Origin: an uncultured Alsobacter sp. | Lineage (GTDB): Bacteria; Pseudomonadota; Alphaproteobacteria; Rhizobiales; Beijerinckiaceae | Direction of reading: 5' to 3' | NCBI RefSeq assembly: GCF_945952055.1 | Contig: NZ_CAMFHB010000008.1 | Location: 62,001-126,000, forward strand | Length of the DNA stretch: 64,000 nt | Part shown: positions 14,719 through 22,319 of the stretch, one piece after another | How the letters are laid out: each line of letters begins with the position of its first letter | Position numbering within the stretch: the stretch's first letter is position 1 | The notes under the pieces: generated by a model | The model's input: the letters and a program-made list of their open reading frames with translations, nothing else | What the model was told of the DNA's origin: nothing | The model's database searches: none | Position numbers and translations under genes: made by a program

Positions 14719-15342
14719 ATGTCAAAGGCAAAGAAGGCGACCTACTCGGTCGTCAGGGACGCGGAGCGCGAACTCCAGGCCCTCACCGTGCTGCGCGCGC
14801 AGATCGCCGAAATGGCGGACGGCGACGAGGACACGATCCGCGACACCCTGGAGGGCGAAGCCGACTTCGACACCCTGTTCAACAGGCTGCTCGAGGAAGA
14901 AGCCCAGGACCAGGCACTGATGAAGGGGCTCAAGCTCCACATCGACACGCTGAGTGACCGCAAGTCGCGGTTCGAGAAGCGCATCAATACCCTGCGCGAC
15001 TTGCTCGCCAACGCGATGGACATCGCGGGTCTCAAGAAGTGGGAGGGCCCGGTCGCCACGATCTCGCTCTCCGAAAAGGCGGCCTCGATCACGGTGACGG
15101 AAGAGGCCGACGTGCCGACCGCCTACTGGAAGCAGCCGGATCCGGTCGTCGATAAGAGGGCCCTCAACACGGCGGTCATGGCCCGCGAGGCCGAGCGCGC
15201 GGCCGCCATCGAGGAAGCCCGCAAGATCGAGGACGAGGAGGAGCGCCAGCATCGCCTCGACGCCATCGAGACGGAGCTGCCGCCAATCCCAGGCGTCGTC
15301 ATCGGCAACGGCGGCTGGTCCGTCACCATTCGGAGGGGCTGA
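14719..15342 (+). CDS. Siphovirus Gp157 family protein, 207 aa
   Basis: The long helical, acidic N-terminal half contains TLEGEADFDTLFNRLLEEE and DTLSDRKSRFEKRINTLRDLLANAM, followed by ATISLSEKAASITVTEEADVP and a tail VVIGNGGWSVTIR. This is the Sipho_Gp157 pattern. Family members sit beside phage recombinases and are linked to phage resistance of the host, but the mechanism is unclear. Here the Bet recombinase starts 3 nt downstream. Confidence 0.85.
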   Translation: MSKAKKATYSVVRDAERELQALTVLRAQIAEMADGDEDTIRDTLEGEADFDTLFNRLLEEEAQDQALMKGLKLHIDTLSDRKSRFEKRINTLRDLLANAMDIAGLKKWEGPVATISLSEKAASITVTEEADVPTAYWKQPDPVVDKRALNTAVMAREAERAAAIEEARKIEDEEERQHRLDAIETELPPIPGVVIGNGGWSVTIRRG

Positions 15343-15345
15343 TCC

Positions 15346-16365
15346 ATGTCCGCGATGATCCAGACCGGGCGCGCTGTCGCGCTCTCCGCGTGGGAACCCC
15401 GCCAGCTCGCGCTGATCCGCCGCACGGTGGCGAAGGACTGCAACGACGACGAGTTCGAGATCTTCATCGGCTACTGCCGGGCGTTGAACCTCGACCCGCT
15501 GCGCAGGCAGATCTACGCCTTCGTGTTCCACAAGGACAAGGCCGACAAGCGCCAGCTCACCATCGTGACGGCGATCGGCGGCCTGCGCACCATCGCCGAG
15601 CGGACCGGCAACTACAGGCCCGACACGGACGGCCCGGTGCTCGTCTATGACGAAACCGCCAAGGGCCCGAATAATCCATTCGGCTTAGTCAGCGCCGCGG
15701 TGAGGGTGTTCAAGTTCTCCCATGGCGAGTGGTTCCCCGTCACGGAGACGGCCTATTGGGAGGAATTTGCTCCGCTCAAGGAGGTCTGGGAGTACGACCA
15801 GGAGCAGGGCCGCAAGGCGCCGACCGGCCGCTTCCAGCTCGACACCTCCGGCCAGTGGGGGAAGATGGGCCGGCTCATGCTGGCCAAGTGCGCCGAGGCG
15901 CTGGCGCTGCGCAAGGCCTGGCCCGACGACTTCTCGAACGTCTACGTCGAGGAGGAGCTGGACAAGACGCGCTTCCTCGAACTGAGCGCCACCGAGGCGG
16001 CCGACGAGGGCCGCAAGCAGGAGCGCCTGGAGAAGATCGGGCTCGGCGCCGGCCCGCACCTGATGCTCACCTTCGACGATCTCGGCACGCTGGAGCCGGT
16101 CCCGGTCGGCAAGGTCTACGACCGGGCCATGGCCTACGTCACCGAGCACAAGGACGAGGCGTCGGTCATCACCCTCTGGCAGCAGCGCAACCAGGCCTCG
16201 CTCCGCGAATTCTGGGCGCACGACAAGCCGGCCGCGCTCGATCTGCGCAAGAAGATCGAGGAGGCGGTCAAGGCCGCGGCGGAGGCCTCCACGGACGAGG
16301 GCGACGCCGAGTCCACCGAGGACGCCGGCCGCGACCAGCAGGTGACCGAGGAGGCTGCGGAATGA
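15346..16365 (+). CDS. bet: Phage recombination protein Bet (RecT-like), 339 aa
   Basis: The first 210 residues match the Bet/RecT annealase core: FIGYCRALNLDPLRRQIYAFVF, LTIVTAIGGLRTIAERTG, AAVRVFKF, and GRLMLAKCAEALALRKAWP. It anneals complementary single strands during homologous recombination. The C-terminal 70 residues are acidic and low complexity and may contact SSB or be species-specific. No adjacent exonuclease of lambda Exo type is apparent. The next gene starts inside its stop codon (ATGA). Confidence 0.88.
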   Translation: MSAMIQTGRAVALSAWEPRQLALIRRTVAKDCNDDEFEIFIGYCRALNLDPLRRQIYAFVFHKDKADKRQLTIVTAIGGLRTIAERTGNYRPDTDGPVLVYDETAKGPNNPFGLVSAAVRVFKFSHGEWFPVTETAYWEEFAPLKEVWEYDQEQGRKAPTGRFQLDTSGQWGKMGRLMLAKCAEALALRKAWPDDFSNVYVEEELDKTRFLELSATEAADEGRKQERLEKIGLGAGPHLMLTFDDLGTLEPVPVGKVYDRAMAYVTEHKDEASVITLWQQRNQASLREFWAHDKPAALDLRKKIEEAVKAAAEASTDEGDAESTEDAGRDQQVTEEAAE

Positions 16366-16679
16366 GGCCGGACGCCAAGACGGAGGCCGAGGCCAACAAG
16401 TCGTGGTGTCCGTTGGGGATCCCGAACGAGGCGATCATCACATGCGCCGGGGCGAAGTGCATGGCGTGGGTGTGGACCAGCCAATCCATGCCCGAGTTCA
16501 TCGAGCATACCGAGCCGGAGGCTGTCGACGAGCCGCCGCGGCCGGCTTGGGTGCCGCCCGACTATCGGTGGACGCCCCACGACGAGGACGGTCATGCCGG
16601 CTGGCTGGAACCCGTCGAGAGCTTCCAGGCCAAGCGCAAAGGTCGCTGCGGCATGGTGCCGGGGGTAGTTCGCCCATGA
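16362..16679 (+). CDS. Hypothetical protein, 105 aa
   Basis: The start is fixed by ATGA overlap with bet. The N-terminus has a Cys pattern (SWCPLG, TCAGAKCMAWVW) that could bind metal; the C-terminal half is Pro/Trp-rich with PPDYRWTPHDEDG. No family recognised. It is part of a coupled run bet - this gene - DUF1367-like - HNH, all joined by 4-bp overlaps. Confidence 0.6.
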   Translation: MRPDAKTEAEANKSWCPLGIPNEAIITCAGAKCMAWVWTSQSMPEFIEHTEPEAVDEPPRPAWVPPDYRWTPHDEDGHAGWLEPVESFQAKRKGRCGMVPGVVRP

Positions 16680-17128
16680 CCGACAAGCCGTTCATCACGG
16701 CCATCGTCGAGGGGGGCCGGCTGCGGCCGGCCTCCCGCTACGACGCCGAGCAGCTCGCCCGCTACGACAACGGGGCGAAGGTCAACCTGCGCATCACCGC
16801 GCCGCGGCACGGCGGCCGGCACCGGCTCTATTGGGCCACCCTCCAGACGGTGTTCGAGACGCTGCCCGAAGGGCGCCGGTTCCCCTCCGTCCAGGCCCTG
16901 CACGACGCCATCAAGATCGAGCTCGGCGTGGTGAACTACGTCGCCACGCTGTCGGGCGAGATCCTGGTCCAGCCAGGCTCCACGTCGTTCGACAAGATGG
17001 CCGAGCCCGAGTTCCGCGAGTTCCTCGATCGCGCGCTCGAGCTGATCTCGACCGAGCTGATGCCAGGGGTGAACCCCGACGACATCCGGCGCGAGACGGC
17101 CGCGCGCTACGGTAAGGACGCGGCATGA
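16676..17128 (+). CDS. DUF1367-like phage protein, 150 aa
   Basis: An N-terminal strand region (AIVEGGRLRPAS, KVNLRITAPR) is followed by HRLYWATLQTVFETLPEG and a C-terminal GSTSFDKMAEPEFREFLDRALELI. This order and the FDKM-EFREF motif resemble DUF1367/NinB-region phage proteins found near recombination genes. Biochemical role unknown. Overlaps of ATGA type on both sides show it is translated with its neighbours. Family call moderate. Confidence 0.6.
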   Translation: MTDKPFITAIVEGGRLRPASRYDAEQLARYDNGAKVNLRITAPRHGGRHRLYWATLQTVFETLPEGRRFPSVQALHDAIKIELGVVNYVATLSGEILVQPGSTSFDKMAEPEFREFLDRALELISTELMPGVNPDDIRRETAARYGKDAA

Positions 17129-17580
17129 CCACGACGAAGGAACGCCGCAAGGCCATCCCCACCGTCGTGAAGCTCCAGGTCGTGCTGGCGCAGGACGGGA
17201 AGTGCCGGGCCTGCGGCGAGCGGCTGGGCGACCTCGCGGGGCTCAACTTCGACCACCGCCCTCCCCTCGTCTCGCGTCCCTGGCTTGCAGAAACCTGCGA
17301 CTACGATCCGCCCCAGAACGACCCGGCCCACATCGAGGCCCTGCACGTCGACTGCCACGCCGCGAGGACCTTTGGACCAGGCGGCGAGAAGCGGATCACG
17401 ACGCGCGGAGGCGACATCCACGAGTACCGCCGCGCCGACCGGATTTCCAACAAACACGCAGAGTTCCAGCGCCGGCTGCTGGAACCCGATCAGCCCGATC
17501 CGGCGCCCCGTAAGAAGGCCAAGCGCAAGATCCCGTCGAGGCCGTTCCCGTCACGCAGGAAAGAGAAACGCACGTCTTGA
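17125..17580 (+). CDS. HNH endonuclease-like protein, 151 aa
   Basis: CRACGERLGDLAGLNFDHRPPL and a later HIEALHVDCHAARTF supply the two-Cys knuckle, the catalytic-type His of the FDH strand, and the closing HVDCHA of an HNH fold. The C-terminus is strongly basic (KKAKRKIPSR), fitting DNA binding. In phages such enzymes nick or resolve DNA during packaging or recombination. It ends the bet operon and a leader motif pair begins 3 nt later. Confidence 0.75.
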   Translation: MTTTKERRKAIPTVVKLQVVLAQDGKCRACGERLGDLAGLNFDHRPPLVSRPWLAETCDYDPPQNDPAHIEALHVDCHAARTFGPGGEKRITTRGGDIHEYRRADRISNKHAEFQRRLLEPDQPDPAPRKKAKRKIPSRPFPSRRKEKRTS

Positions 17581-17583
17581 CGT

Positions 17584-17649
17584 TGCTTTTTTCTGTTGCT
17601 TTCTTCCTGCTTTACTTTATTCTGTAGAAGTCAAGTCAATCCCTACCAC
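17584..17649 (+). promoter_or_regulatory. Leader motif pair, copy 6, before dnaN
   Basis: TGCTTTTTTCTG (17584-17595) is followed by a second T-rich run ending TTTATTCTGTAG (17621-17632 region), then CCCTACCAC (17641-17649), 11 nt before ATG 17661. TTGCTT spaced 16 nt from TATTCT is a candidate sigma-70-type promoter. Confidence 0.65.
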
Positions 17650-17660
17650 GGAGACAGATC

Positions 17661-18764
17661 ATGAAATTCGCAGTGCCCGGCGGCCGGCTCTCGGACGCCC
17701 TCAAGGTGGTGGCCAGCGCCACCGAAGCGAAGTCCACCATCCCGATCCTGGCCAACGTGCTGATCGTCGCCGACAGCGACGGCTTGCACGTCACCGGCAC
17801 GGACCTCGATGTGCGCCTCCAGACGAAGGTGGCTGATGCCGACGTGCAGCAGTCGGGCCGGACAACGGTGGCGTTGTCCTCCCTGCGCACCCTCGTCTCC
17901 AAGCTCCCCAAGGACGCCATGGTCACGGCGACAGCCGATGGCGCCACGATCCAGGTTGCCAGCGGCAAGTCCCGCTACAAGCTCAACACCCTGCCGGCCG
18001 ACGACTTCCCCGACATGGAGGGGATCGAGGACAAGGGCGTCGTCAAGCTCGATGCCGATGGGTTCACCCACCTGTTCGACCGGATCGCCTTCGCGATCTC
18101 GACCGAGGAGACCCGCTACTACCTCAACGGGATCTACGTCCACGAGCGCGCCGGCAAGCTCTACGGCGTCGCCACGGACGGCCACAAGCTGGCGCTGGCC
18201 GGCTGGACGCTCGATGGCACATGGCCCCAGGGCGTGATCGTGCCCACCAAGGCCATCAAGGCCGCCACGGCCGCGTTCCCCAAGGGCTGCGAGATCGCCA
18301 CGAACGGCCAGCGCATCTCGTTCCGCGCGGGCGACGTGGTGCTCATGTCGAAGCTGATCGACGGCACCTTCCCCGACTACATGCGGTTCATTCCGCAGGC
18401 CTCCGACGACAACACCGTGATCCGGGTCGACCGCGAGACGTTCGGCAGCGCCATCGCCCGGCTGCGCTCGATCATGTCGGAGCGCGGGTCGGCGGTGAAG
18501 ATGGAGGTCGACGACAGCATCCGCGGAAGCGTCAGGGGCCCCGAAGGGGACGAAGGCAGCGAGGAGATCCAGGGCGAGATCGTCCGTCTCGGCAAGGAAG
18601 AGACGACGGTCGGCCTGAACAGCCGCTACCTCGACCTGGTGCTGGGCTCGATCACCACCGAGTTGGTCGACCTGGAATACGCCAATGCGGGCGCCCCGGT
18701 GCGCCTCACGCCGGTTGGCCCGGGCGCCGAGTACCTCGCGATCGTCATGCCGATGCGGGTCTGA
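17661..18764 (+). CDS. dnaN: DNA polymerase III beta clamp, element-encoded, 367 aa
   Basis: Full-length three-domain sliding clamp. It opens MKFAVPGGRLSDALKVV, has KSTIPILANVLI, the domain 2 segment FDRIAFAISTEETRYYLNGIYV with GVATDGHKLALA, and ends in the clamp-typical YLAIVMPMRV. The clamp tethers DNA polymerase to DNA. Length matches host clamps (about 366-372 aa). A second clamp inside a mobile element suggests it directs host polymerase or its own partners to element DNA. It has a private leader. An acidic loop near 285-300 (GPEGDEGSEE) looks expanded. Confidence 0.95.
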   Translation: MKFAVPGGRLSDALKVVASATEAKSTIPILANVLIVADSDGLHVTGTDLDVRLQTKVADADVQQSGRTTVALSSLRTLVSKLPKDAMVTATADGATIQVASGKSRYKLNTLPADDFPDMEGIEDKGVVKLDADGFTHLFDRIAFAISTEETRYYLNGIYVHERAGKLYGVATDGHKLALAGWTLDGTWPQGVIVPTKAIKAATAAFPKGCEIATNGQRISFRAGDVVLMSKLIDGTFPDYMRFIPQASDDNTVIRVDRETFGSAIARLRSIMSERGSAVKMEVDDSIRGSVRGPEGDEGSEEIQGEIVRLGKEETTVGLNSRYLDLVLGSITTELVDLEYANAGAPVRLTPVGPGAEYLAIVMPMRV

Positions 18765-18769
18765 CGGTC

Positions 18770-18979
18770 ATGCTGCGCTCGTTCCATCGCCTCCTGTGGT
18801 GCCGGATCCTCCGGCGCCACGCAGCCCATCTCCGGACGCGCACGTTCGGGCCCGAGCTGGTGCTGGAGGCGCGGTGCGGGCGCTGCGGAATTCGCCTCTC
18901 CCACATCTCCCTCTGCATCCCTGGACGGTCGGCCGTCGCACGGCGGCGCCCCGTCATCACCTGCGAGACATCGTCATGA
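18770..18979 (+). CDS. Small Cys-containing protein, 69 aa
   Basis: Starts 5 nt after dnaN. It is Arg-rich with a CGRCGIRLSHISLC stretch that could bind zinc. It ends in an ATGA overlap with the next gene, supporting translation. No family recognised; the basic N-terminus fits a small DNA- or RNA-binding protein. Confidence 0.5.
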   Translation: MLRSFHRLLWCRILRRHAAHLRTRTFGPELVLEARCGRCGIRLSHISLCIPGRSAVARRRPVITCETSS

Positions 18980-19248
18980 GCACCCATCAGCTCCCGTCGC
19001 CCAACGCCATCGCGACCCTGGCCCGCACGCTGGAAGCCTTCATCGGCATGACGGCGACCGGGCAGTACGCCTACATGCTGCACATCGTGCCCGTGGGGGC
19101 GCCGGATCAGCCCACGGTCATCTTCGGCAACCTCGACCTGGCGAGCCAGGTGAACGTGCTCGAGCAAGCCCTCGAAGAGACGCGGCGCCGGGCCGCGCTG
19201 GAGACGTCGCCCGTCGAGCCGACCACCTCGGAGGTCGGCCGTGCATAG
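18976..19248 (+). CDS. Hypothetical protein, 90 aa
   Basis: Coupled to the gene before by ATGA. A helical TLARTLEAFIGMTATGQYAYMLHIV region is followed by DLASQVNVLEQALEETRRRAALE. The last three codons overlap the GTG of the next gene. No family recognised. Confidence 0.55.
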   Translation: MSTHQLPSPNAIATLARTLEAFIGMTATGQYAYMLHIVPVGAPDQPTVIFGNLDLASQVNVLEQALEETRRRAALETSPVEPTTSEVGRA

Positions 19249-19489
19249 CGAGCTGTTCATCGAGCGCACGCCGGGCGCCCAGCTGCGGGTCGGCGACACC
19301 CTATCGGTGTTCTGGTCGCCCGGGCGCGACCGGATCGTGGCGAGCCGGCCCTACACCGGCCCGCTTGCCTCCATCTACCCCGCTGGCGTCGACGTCGTGA
19401 CGTTCGCCTCCGGCGTCTCGATGGCCGTGGACCGGGCCGACCTCTACGCCCGCATCCCGCCGGTCCGCCTGGTGGAGCCTGCAGGGTGA
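19241..19489 (+). CDS. Hypothetical protein, 82 aa
   Basis: GTG start inside the end of the preceding gene. The product is strand-rich (QLRVGDTLSVFWSPGRDRIVASRPY, DVVTFASGVSMAVDRADLYARI), like a small beta-barrel. Both ends overlap neighbours, so it belongs to the dnaN downstream operon. No family recognised. Confidence 0.55.
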   Translation: MHSELFIERTPGAQLRVGDTLSVFWSPGRDRIVASRPYTGPLASIYPAGVDVVTFASGVSMAVDRADLYARIPPVRLVEPAG

Positions 19490-19875
19490 GCCGGATCCTC
19501 AACCGAAAGCGCAAGTACCAGGCCGCGCACGACAATCAGGGCGGCCGGTGCTTCTGGTGCCGAGAGAGGGTCCGCTACCACGAAGGAACTCTCGACCACA
19601 TCGTGCCTCGAGCCCATGGCGGCAGCGGTCGGCGGGTGAACCTCGTGATGGCCTGCGACCCTTGCAACAAGACCCGCGGGACGATGTCCCCGGCCGAGTT
19701 CCTCAGAAGTCCCTACCTCATCCAGAAACGCGCCCCCGAGCCGAAGGCCGAGCGCACGAAACAGGAGGCGTCGGCATGGCCGATGGAACGCACATCGAAT
19801 GGACCGACGCGACGTGGAACCCCATCACCGGGTGTTCCGTCGTCAGCCCCGGATGCACCAACTGCTACGCCATGA
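19486..19875 (+). CDS. HNH endonuclease-like protein, 129 aa
   Basis: The GTG overlaps the previous stop. CFWCRERVRYHEGTLDHIVPRAHGG and NLVMACDPCNKTRG form a complete HNH motif with two CxxC pairs, the DH catalytic strand and the N/H helix; SPAEFL follows as in McrA-like nucleases. The last 33 codons overlap the DUF5131 gene in another frame, and that C-terminal part is low complexity. The enzyme may cut or nick DNA. Confidence 0.8.
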   Translation: MSRILNRKRKYQAAHDNQGGRCFWCRERVRYHEGTLDHIVPRAHGGSGRRVNLVMACDPCNKTRGTMSPAEFLRSPYLIQKRAPEPKAERTKQEASAWPMERTSNGPTRRGTPSPGVPSSAPDAPTATP

Positions 19876-20768
19876 AGCTGGCGGGCACGCGCCTCGCCCA
19901 CCACTGGAGCCGCAAGGGGCTCACCAGGGACACCAAGGCCGGCCCGGTCTGGACCGGCGAGGTCCGGTTCAATGAGGAGTGGCTGGACCAGCCGCTCCGG
20001 TGGTCGAAGCCGCGGCTTATCTTCGTCTGCGCACACGGCGACCTGTTCGCCGAGGGCGTGCCGGACGAGTGGATCGACCAGGTGTTCGGCATCATGGCGA
20101 TGGCCACGCAGCACACCTTCCAGGTGCTCACGAAGCGGCCGGAGCGGATGCGGGAGTACCTGTCGTCACCGCTGCGGCAGACGCGGATTACGGTCGCGGC
20201 AGTGATCCTCGACGAGGATCGGGGAGAACGGACGCGCTTCCTCTGGCCCCTCCCGAACGTCTGGCTAGGCGTCAGCGTCGAGGACCAGCCCCGCGCCGAC
20301 GAGCGCATCCCGATCCTGCTCAATACGCCGGCAGCGGTCCGGTGGATCTCGGCCGAGCCGCTGCTGGGGCCGCTGGATCTGGACCACTACCTGCGCGCGG
20401 GCTCGCACCGCTTCGTCGGTCCCATCACACGCGGCGCCCTGCAGTGGGTCGTCGTCGGCGGCGAGAGCGGCCAGGACGCCCGGCCGATGCACCCGGATTG
20501 GGCACGATCACTCCGCGATCAGTGCGCGGCCGCCGGCGTTGCCTTCCACTTCAAGCAGTGGGGGGAGTGGCTTGAACACGAGCAAGCGTTAGACAGCCTT
20601 GGCGATGACGATCGTCGGGTCGGCGACAGCCGCACGCGGATCCGACGCGGGCAGGATGGCCTGACGGTTCTGGACAACGCCACCTTCGTCCGCGTCGGCA
20701 AGAAGGCCGCCGGCCGCCTCCTCGATGGCGTGACGCACGACGGATGGCCGGAGGTGGCCCGTGGCTAA
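19776..20768 (+). CDS. DUF5131 (phage Gp37/Gp68) family protein, 330 aa
   Basis: CAGGAGG precedes the ATG. The signature IEWTDATWNPITGCSVVSPGCTNCYAM near the N-terminus, with three clustered Cys, then FVCAHGDLF, FQVLTKRPERM, WLGVSVEDQ, WISAEPLLGPLDL and VVGGESG, matches DUF5131 end to end. The Cys cluster resembles a radical-SAM-like metal site, but the reaction is unknown. The first 100 nt overlap the HNH gene. Confidence 0.85.
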   Translation: MADGTHIEWTDATWNPITGCSVVSPGCTNCYAMKLAGTRLAHHWSRKGLTRDTKAGPVWTGEVRFNEEWLDQPLRWSKPRLIFVCAHGDLFAEGVPDEWIDQVFGIMAMATQHTFQVLTKRPERMREYLSSPLRQTRITVAAVILDEDRGERTRFLWPLPNVWLGVSVEDQPRADERIPILLNTPAAVRWISAEPLLGPLDLDHYLRAGSHRFVGPITRGALQWVVVGGESGQDARPMHPDWARSLRDQCAAAGVAFHFKQWGEWLEHEQALDSLGDDDRRVGDSRTRIRRGQDGLTVLDNATFVRVGKKAAGRLLDGVTHDGWPEVARG

Positions 20769-21054
20769 GCCCAAGATCGGGGCGGACGTGACGCCCCAGG
20801 AAAAGCAAATCGCGGACGACCTCGGCAAGCACGTCGGCGAGAGGATCGTCGTCCACGCCTTGGACGCGATGAAGCTCACCGACCGCACCGAGCAGGACCT
20901 CATCATCGCCATGCACGTCATCGGCGCGGCCATCGGCGTGCTGAGCGGCGTCCTCCGGCAGATCTCGGAAGAGCGGACCGGGGAGCGGCTCTCGCCCGCC
21001 GAGGCCATCGCCTGCGCGCGCGAGTTCGCGTTCACCACCCCACCCCGGCGATAG
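20761..21054 (+). CDS. Hypothetical protein, 97 aa
   Basis: GTG start overlaps the DUF5131 stop by 8 nt. Helical: TPQEKQIADDLGKHVGERIV, LTDRTEQDLIIAMHVIGAAIGVLSGVL (partly hydrophobic), RLSPAEAIACAREFAF. Could associate with the membrane weakly or form a helical bundle. No family recognised. A start-associated box follows its stop. Confidence 0.55.
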   Translation: MAKPKIGADVTPQEKQIADDLGKHVGERIVVHALDAMKLTDRTEQDLIIAMHVIGAAIGVLSGVLRQISEERTGERLSPAEAIACAREFAFTTPPRR

Positions 21055-21064
21055 CCGGTTCAAT

Positions 21065-21073
21065 CCCTACCAC
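21065..21073 (+). promoter_or_regulatory. Start-associated box CCCTACCAC before the diphosphohydrolase-like gene
   Basis: Exact box with the AAT prefix, in a 32-bp gap, 13 nt before ATG 21087; CAGGAG follows it as ribosome-binding site. Confidence 0.65.
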
Positions 21074-21086
21074 CCAGGAGCAGACC

Positions 21087-21560
21087 ATGGACCTTCAAGC
21101 ACACCTCATCCGCCAGATTGTGTTTTCCCGCGCCACGTTCGGGCCCGGCGAGCGCACCGCTGGCGTGACCGACCACATCACCAAGGAACTCGGCGAGGTC
21201 GCCAAGGAAACCGAAACAGGCGGTCGCGTGAAGGAATGGACCGACGTTGTGATCCTCGGGTTCGACGGGCTCTGGCGATCCGCCGAGGCCCATCTGACCG
21301 AGCTGCAGGACGGCCGGCCGCCCACCGTCGACCAGATCGCGCGCCGCGTCGTCTGGGAGATCGTCGCCAAGCAGGGCAGGAACGAGCTGCGGACGTGGCC
21401 CGACTGGCGCACCGCGCCGGCCGACAAGGCCATCGAGCACGTCCGCAAGCCCAGCAGCGAAGGCGACCGGTTCATCGGCAAGTCCCTCGACGAACTCGCT
21501 GCCGAGGTCCGCGGCATCCCGGTCGACCAGCTCGTCGACGTCCACAACGAGGGCAACTGA
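21087..21560 (+). CDS. dATP/dGTP diphosphohydrolase-like protein, 157 aa
   Basis: HLIRQIVFSRATFGPGERTAGVTDHITKELGEV near the N-terminus and KEWTDVVILGFDGLWR supply the E-x-x-E ... D pattern of an all-alpha NTP pyrophosphohydrolase (DUF550/MazG-like). It continues with WEIVAKQGRNELRTWPDWRTA-like sequence typical of the phage dATP/dGTP diphosphohydrolase family. It would cleave dNTPs to dNMP and pyrophosphate, shifting nucleotide pools during element replication. The substrate is assigned by family resemblance only. Confidence 0.75.
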   Translation: MDLQAHLIRQIVFSRATFGPGERTAGVTDHITKELGEVAKETETGGRVKEWTDVVILGFDGLWRSAEAHLTELQDGRPPTVDQIARRVVWEIVAKQGRNELRTWPDWRTAPADKAIEHVRKPSSEGDRFIGKSLDELAAEVRGIPVDQLVDVHNEGN

Positions 21561-21563
21561 GCC

Positions 21564-21836
21564 ATGGCCGACGAGCTCAAGCTCAAGTGGGGCACTCTCA
21601 AGGGCTGGAACCTTGAAACCGACAAGGCGCTCGAAGCCCTCCACGCCTACAGCGACACCGGCCATCACTCGCTCGGCGCCATGACGCAGCGCGACACGCC
21701 CGAGATGAAAGAAAAGCTCTGCGCGCTGATCGACGCCGTCGCCGAGGGCGGTGGCACGATCACGAGCGACTGGACCGGCGAGACGATGACAGCGGACGAG
21801 GCCAAGGCCTACGTCCGCGACTACGGGAAGCGCTGA
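21564..21836 (+). CDS. Hypothetical protein, 90 aa
   Basis: Begins 3 nt after the diphosphohydrolase-like gene. Sequence features: LKLKWGTLKGWNLETDKALEALHAY, a GHHSLGAMTQ loop, then TPEMKEKLCALIDAV and a strand GGTITSDWTGETMTADEAK. This pattern recurs in phage proteins of rhizobial hosts but has no known role. Its stop shares a base with the start of the next gene (TGATG). Confidence 0.6.
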   Translation: MADELKLKWGTLKGWNLETDKALEALHAYSDTGHHSLGAMTQRDTPEMKEKLCALIDAVAEGGGTITSDWTGETMTADEAKAYVRDYGKR

Positions 21837-22183
21837 TGTCCATCGTCCTCGACAGCGTCCAGCTCGACCTCGCGCGCCACGCGCTCGGGCTCCCCAACCG
21901 CCGGCGGCGGTCCTACCGCAACCACTACGTCACGGGGCACCGCGACGAGACCAAGGCCTGGCGGGACATGATCGCCGTGGGCGCGGCGAAGGAAGGCCGC
22001 GCCGGGCCGCTCAGCGGCGGAGATCCGTGGTTCTCCCTCACCACGGAGGGCGCGATCGCCGCGCTCAGGAAGAACGAAGGCCTCGACGACGAGACCTTCC
22101 CCAACTGGCGGTCCATGCGGGCCGCCGCGAAGTCCACCCCTACCACACCCCAGGAGCAGACCCATGAAGCCCATGAAGCCTAA
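21836..22183 (+). CDS. Hypothetical protein, 115 aa
   Basis: TGATG overlap with the preceding gene. LDLARHALGLPNRRRRSYRNHYVTGHRDE is a conserved-looking phage segment, followed by WRDMIAVGAAKEGRAG and a WFSLTTEGAIAAL helix. The last 16 codons run through the next start-associated box and leader, so the C-terminus is dictated by that overlap. Function unknown. Confidence 0.6.
   Translation: MSIVLDSVQLDLARHALGLPNRRRRSYRNHYVTGHRDETKAWRDMIAVGAAKEGRAGPLSGGDPWFSLTTEGAIAALRKNEGLDDETFPNWRSMRAAAKSTPTTPQEQTHEAHEA
22138..22146 (+). promoter_or_regulatory. Start-associated box CCCTACCAC inside the end of the upstream gene
   Basis: Exact box, 17 nt before ATG 22164, with CAGGAG between. It lies within coding sequence of the upstream gene, showing the box can be embedded in a reading frame. 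Confidence 0.6.
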
Positions 22184-22319
22184 GCGCGTCACCCGCGGCG
22201 GCCGCCCGATCTATTCGAGGGACGAGGCGGCCGACCGCTACCAGCTCAAGCAGCTCGGCCAGCTCCCGCCCACCGACCCCAAGGGGATCGAGCGCTGGTG
22301 GAAGCAGAGGGGATACTGA
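22164..22319 (+). CDS. Small basic protein, 51 aa
   Basis: The start is supported by CAGGAG and the start-associated box. Basic N-terminus (MKPMKPKRVTRGGRP), then IYSRDEAADRYQLKQLGQLPP and KGIERWWKQRGY. It shares its stop with the next start (TGATG). Possibly a small DNA-binding protein; no family recognised. Confidence 0.5.
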   Translation: MKPMKPKRVTRGGRPIYSRDEAADRYQLKQLGQLPPTDPKGIERWWKQRGY

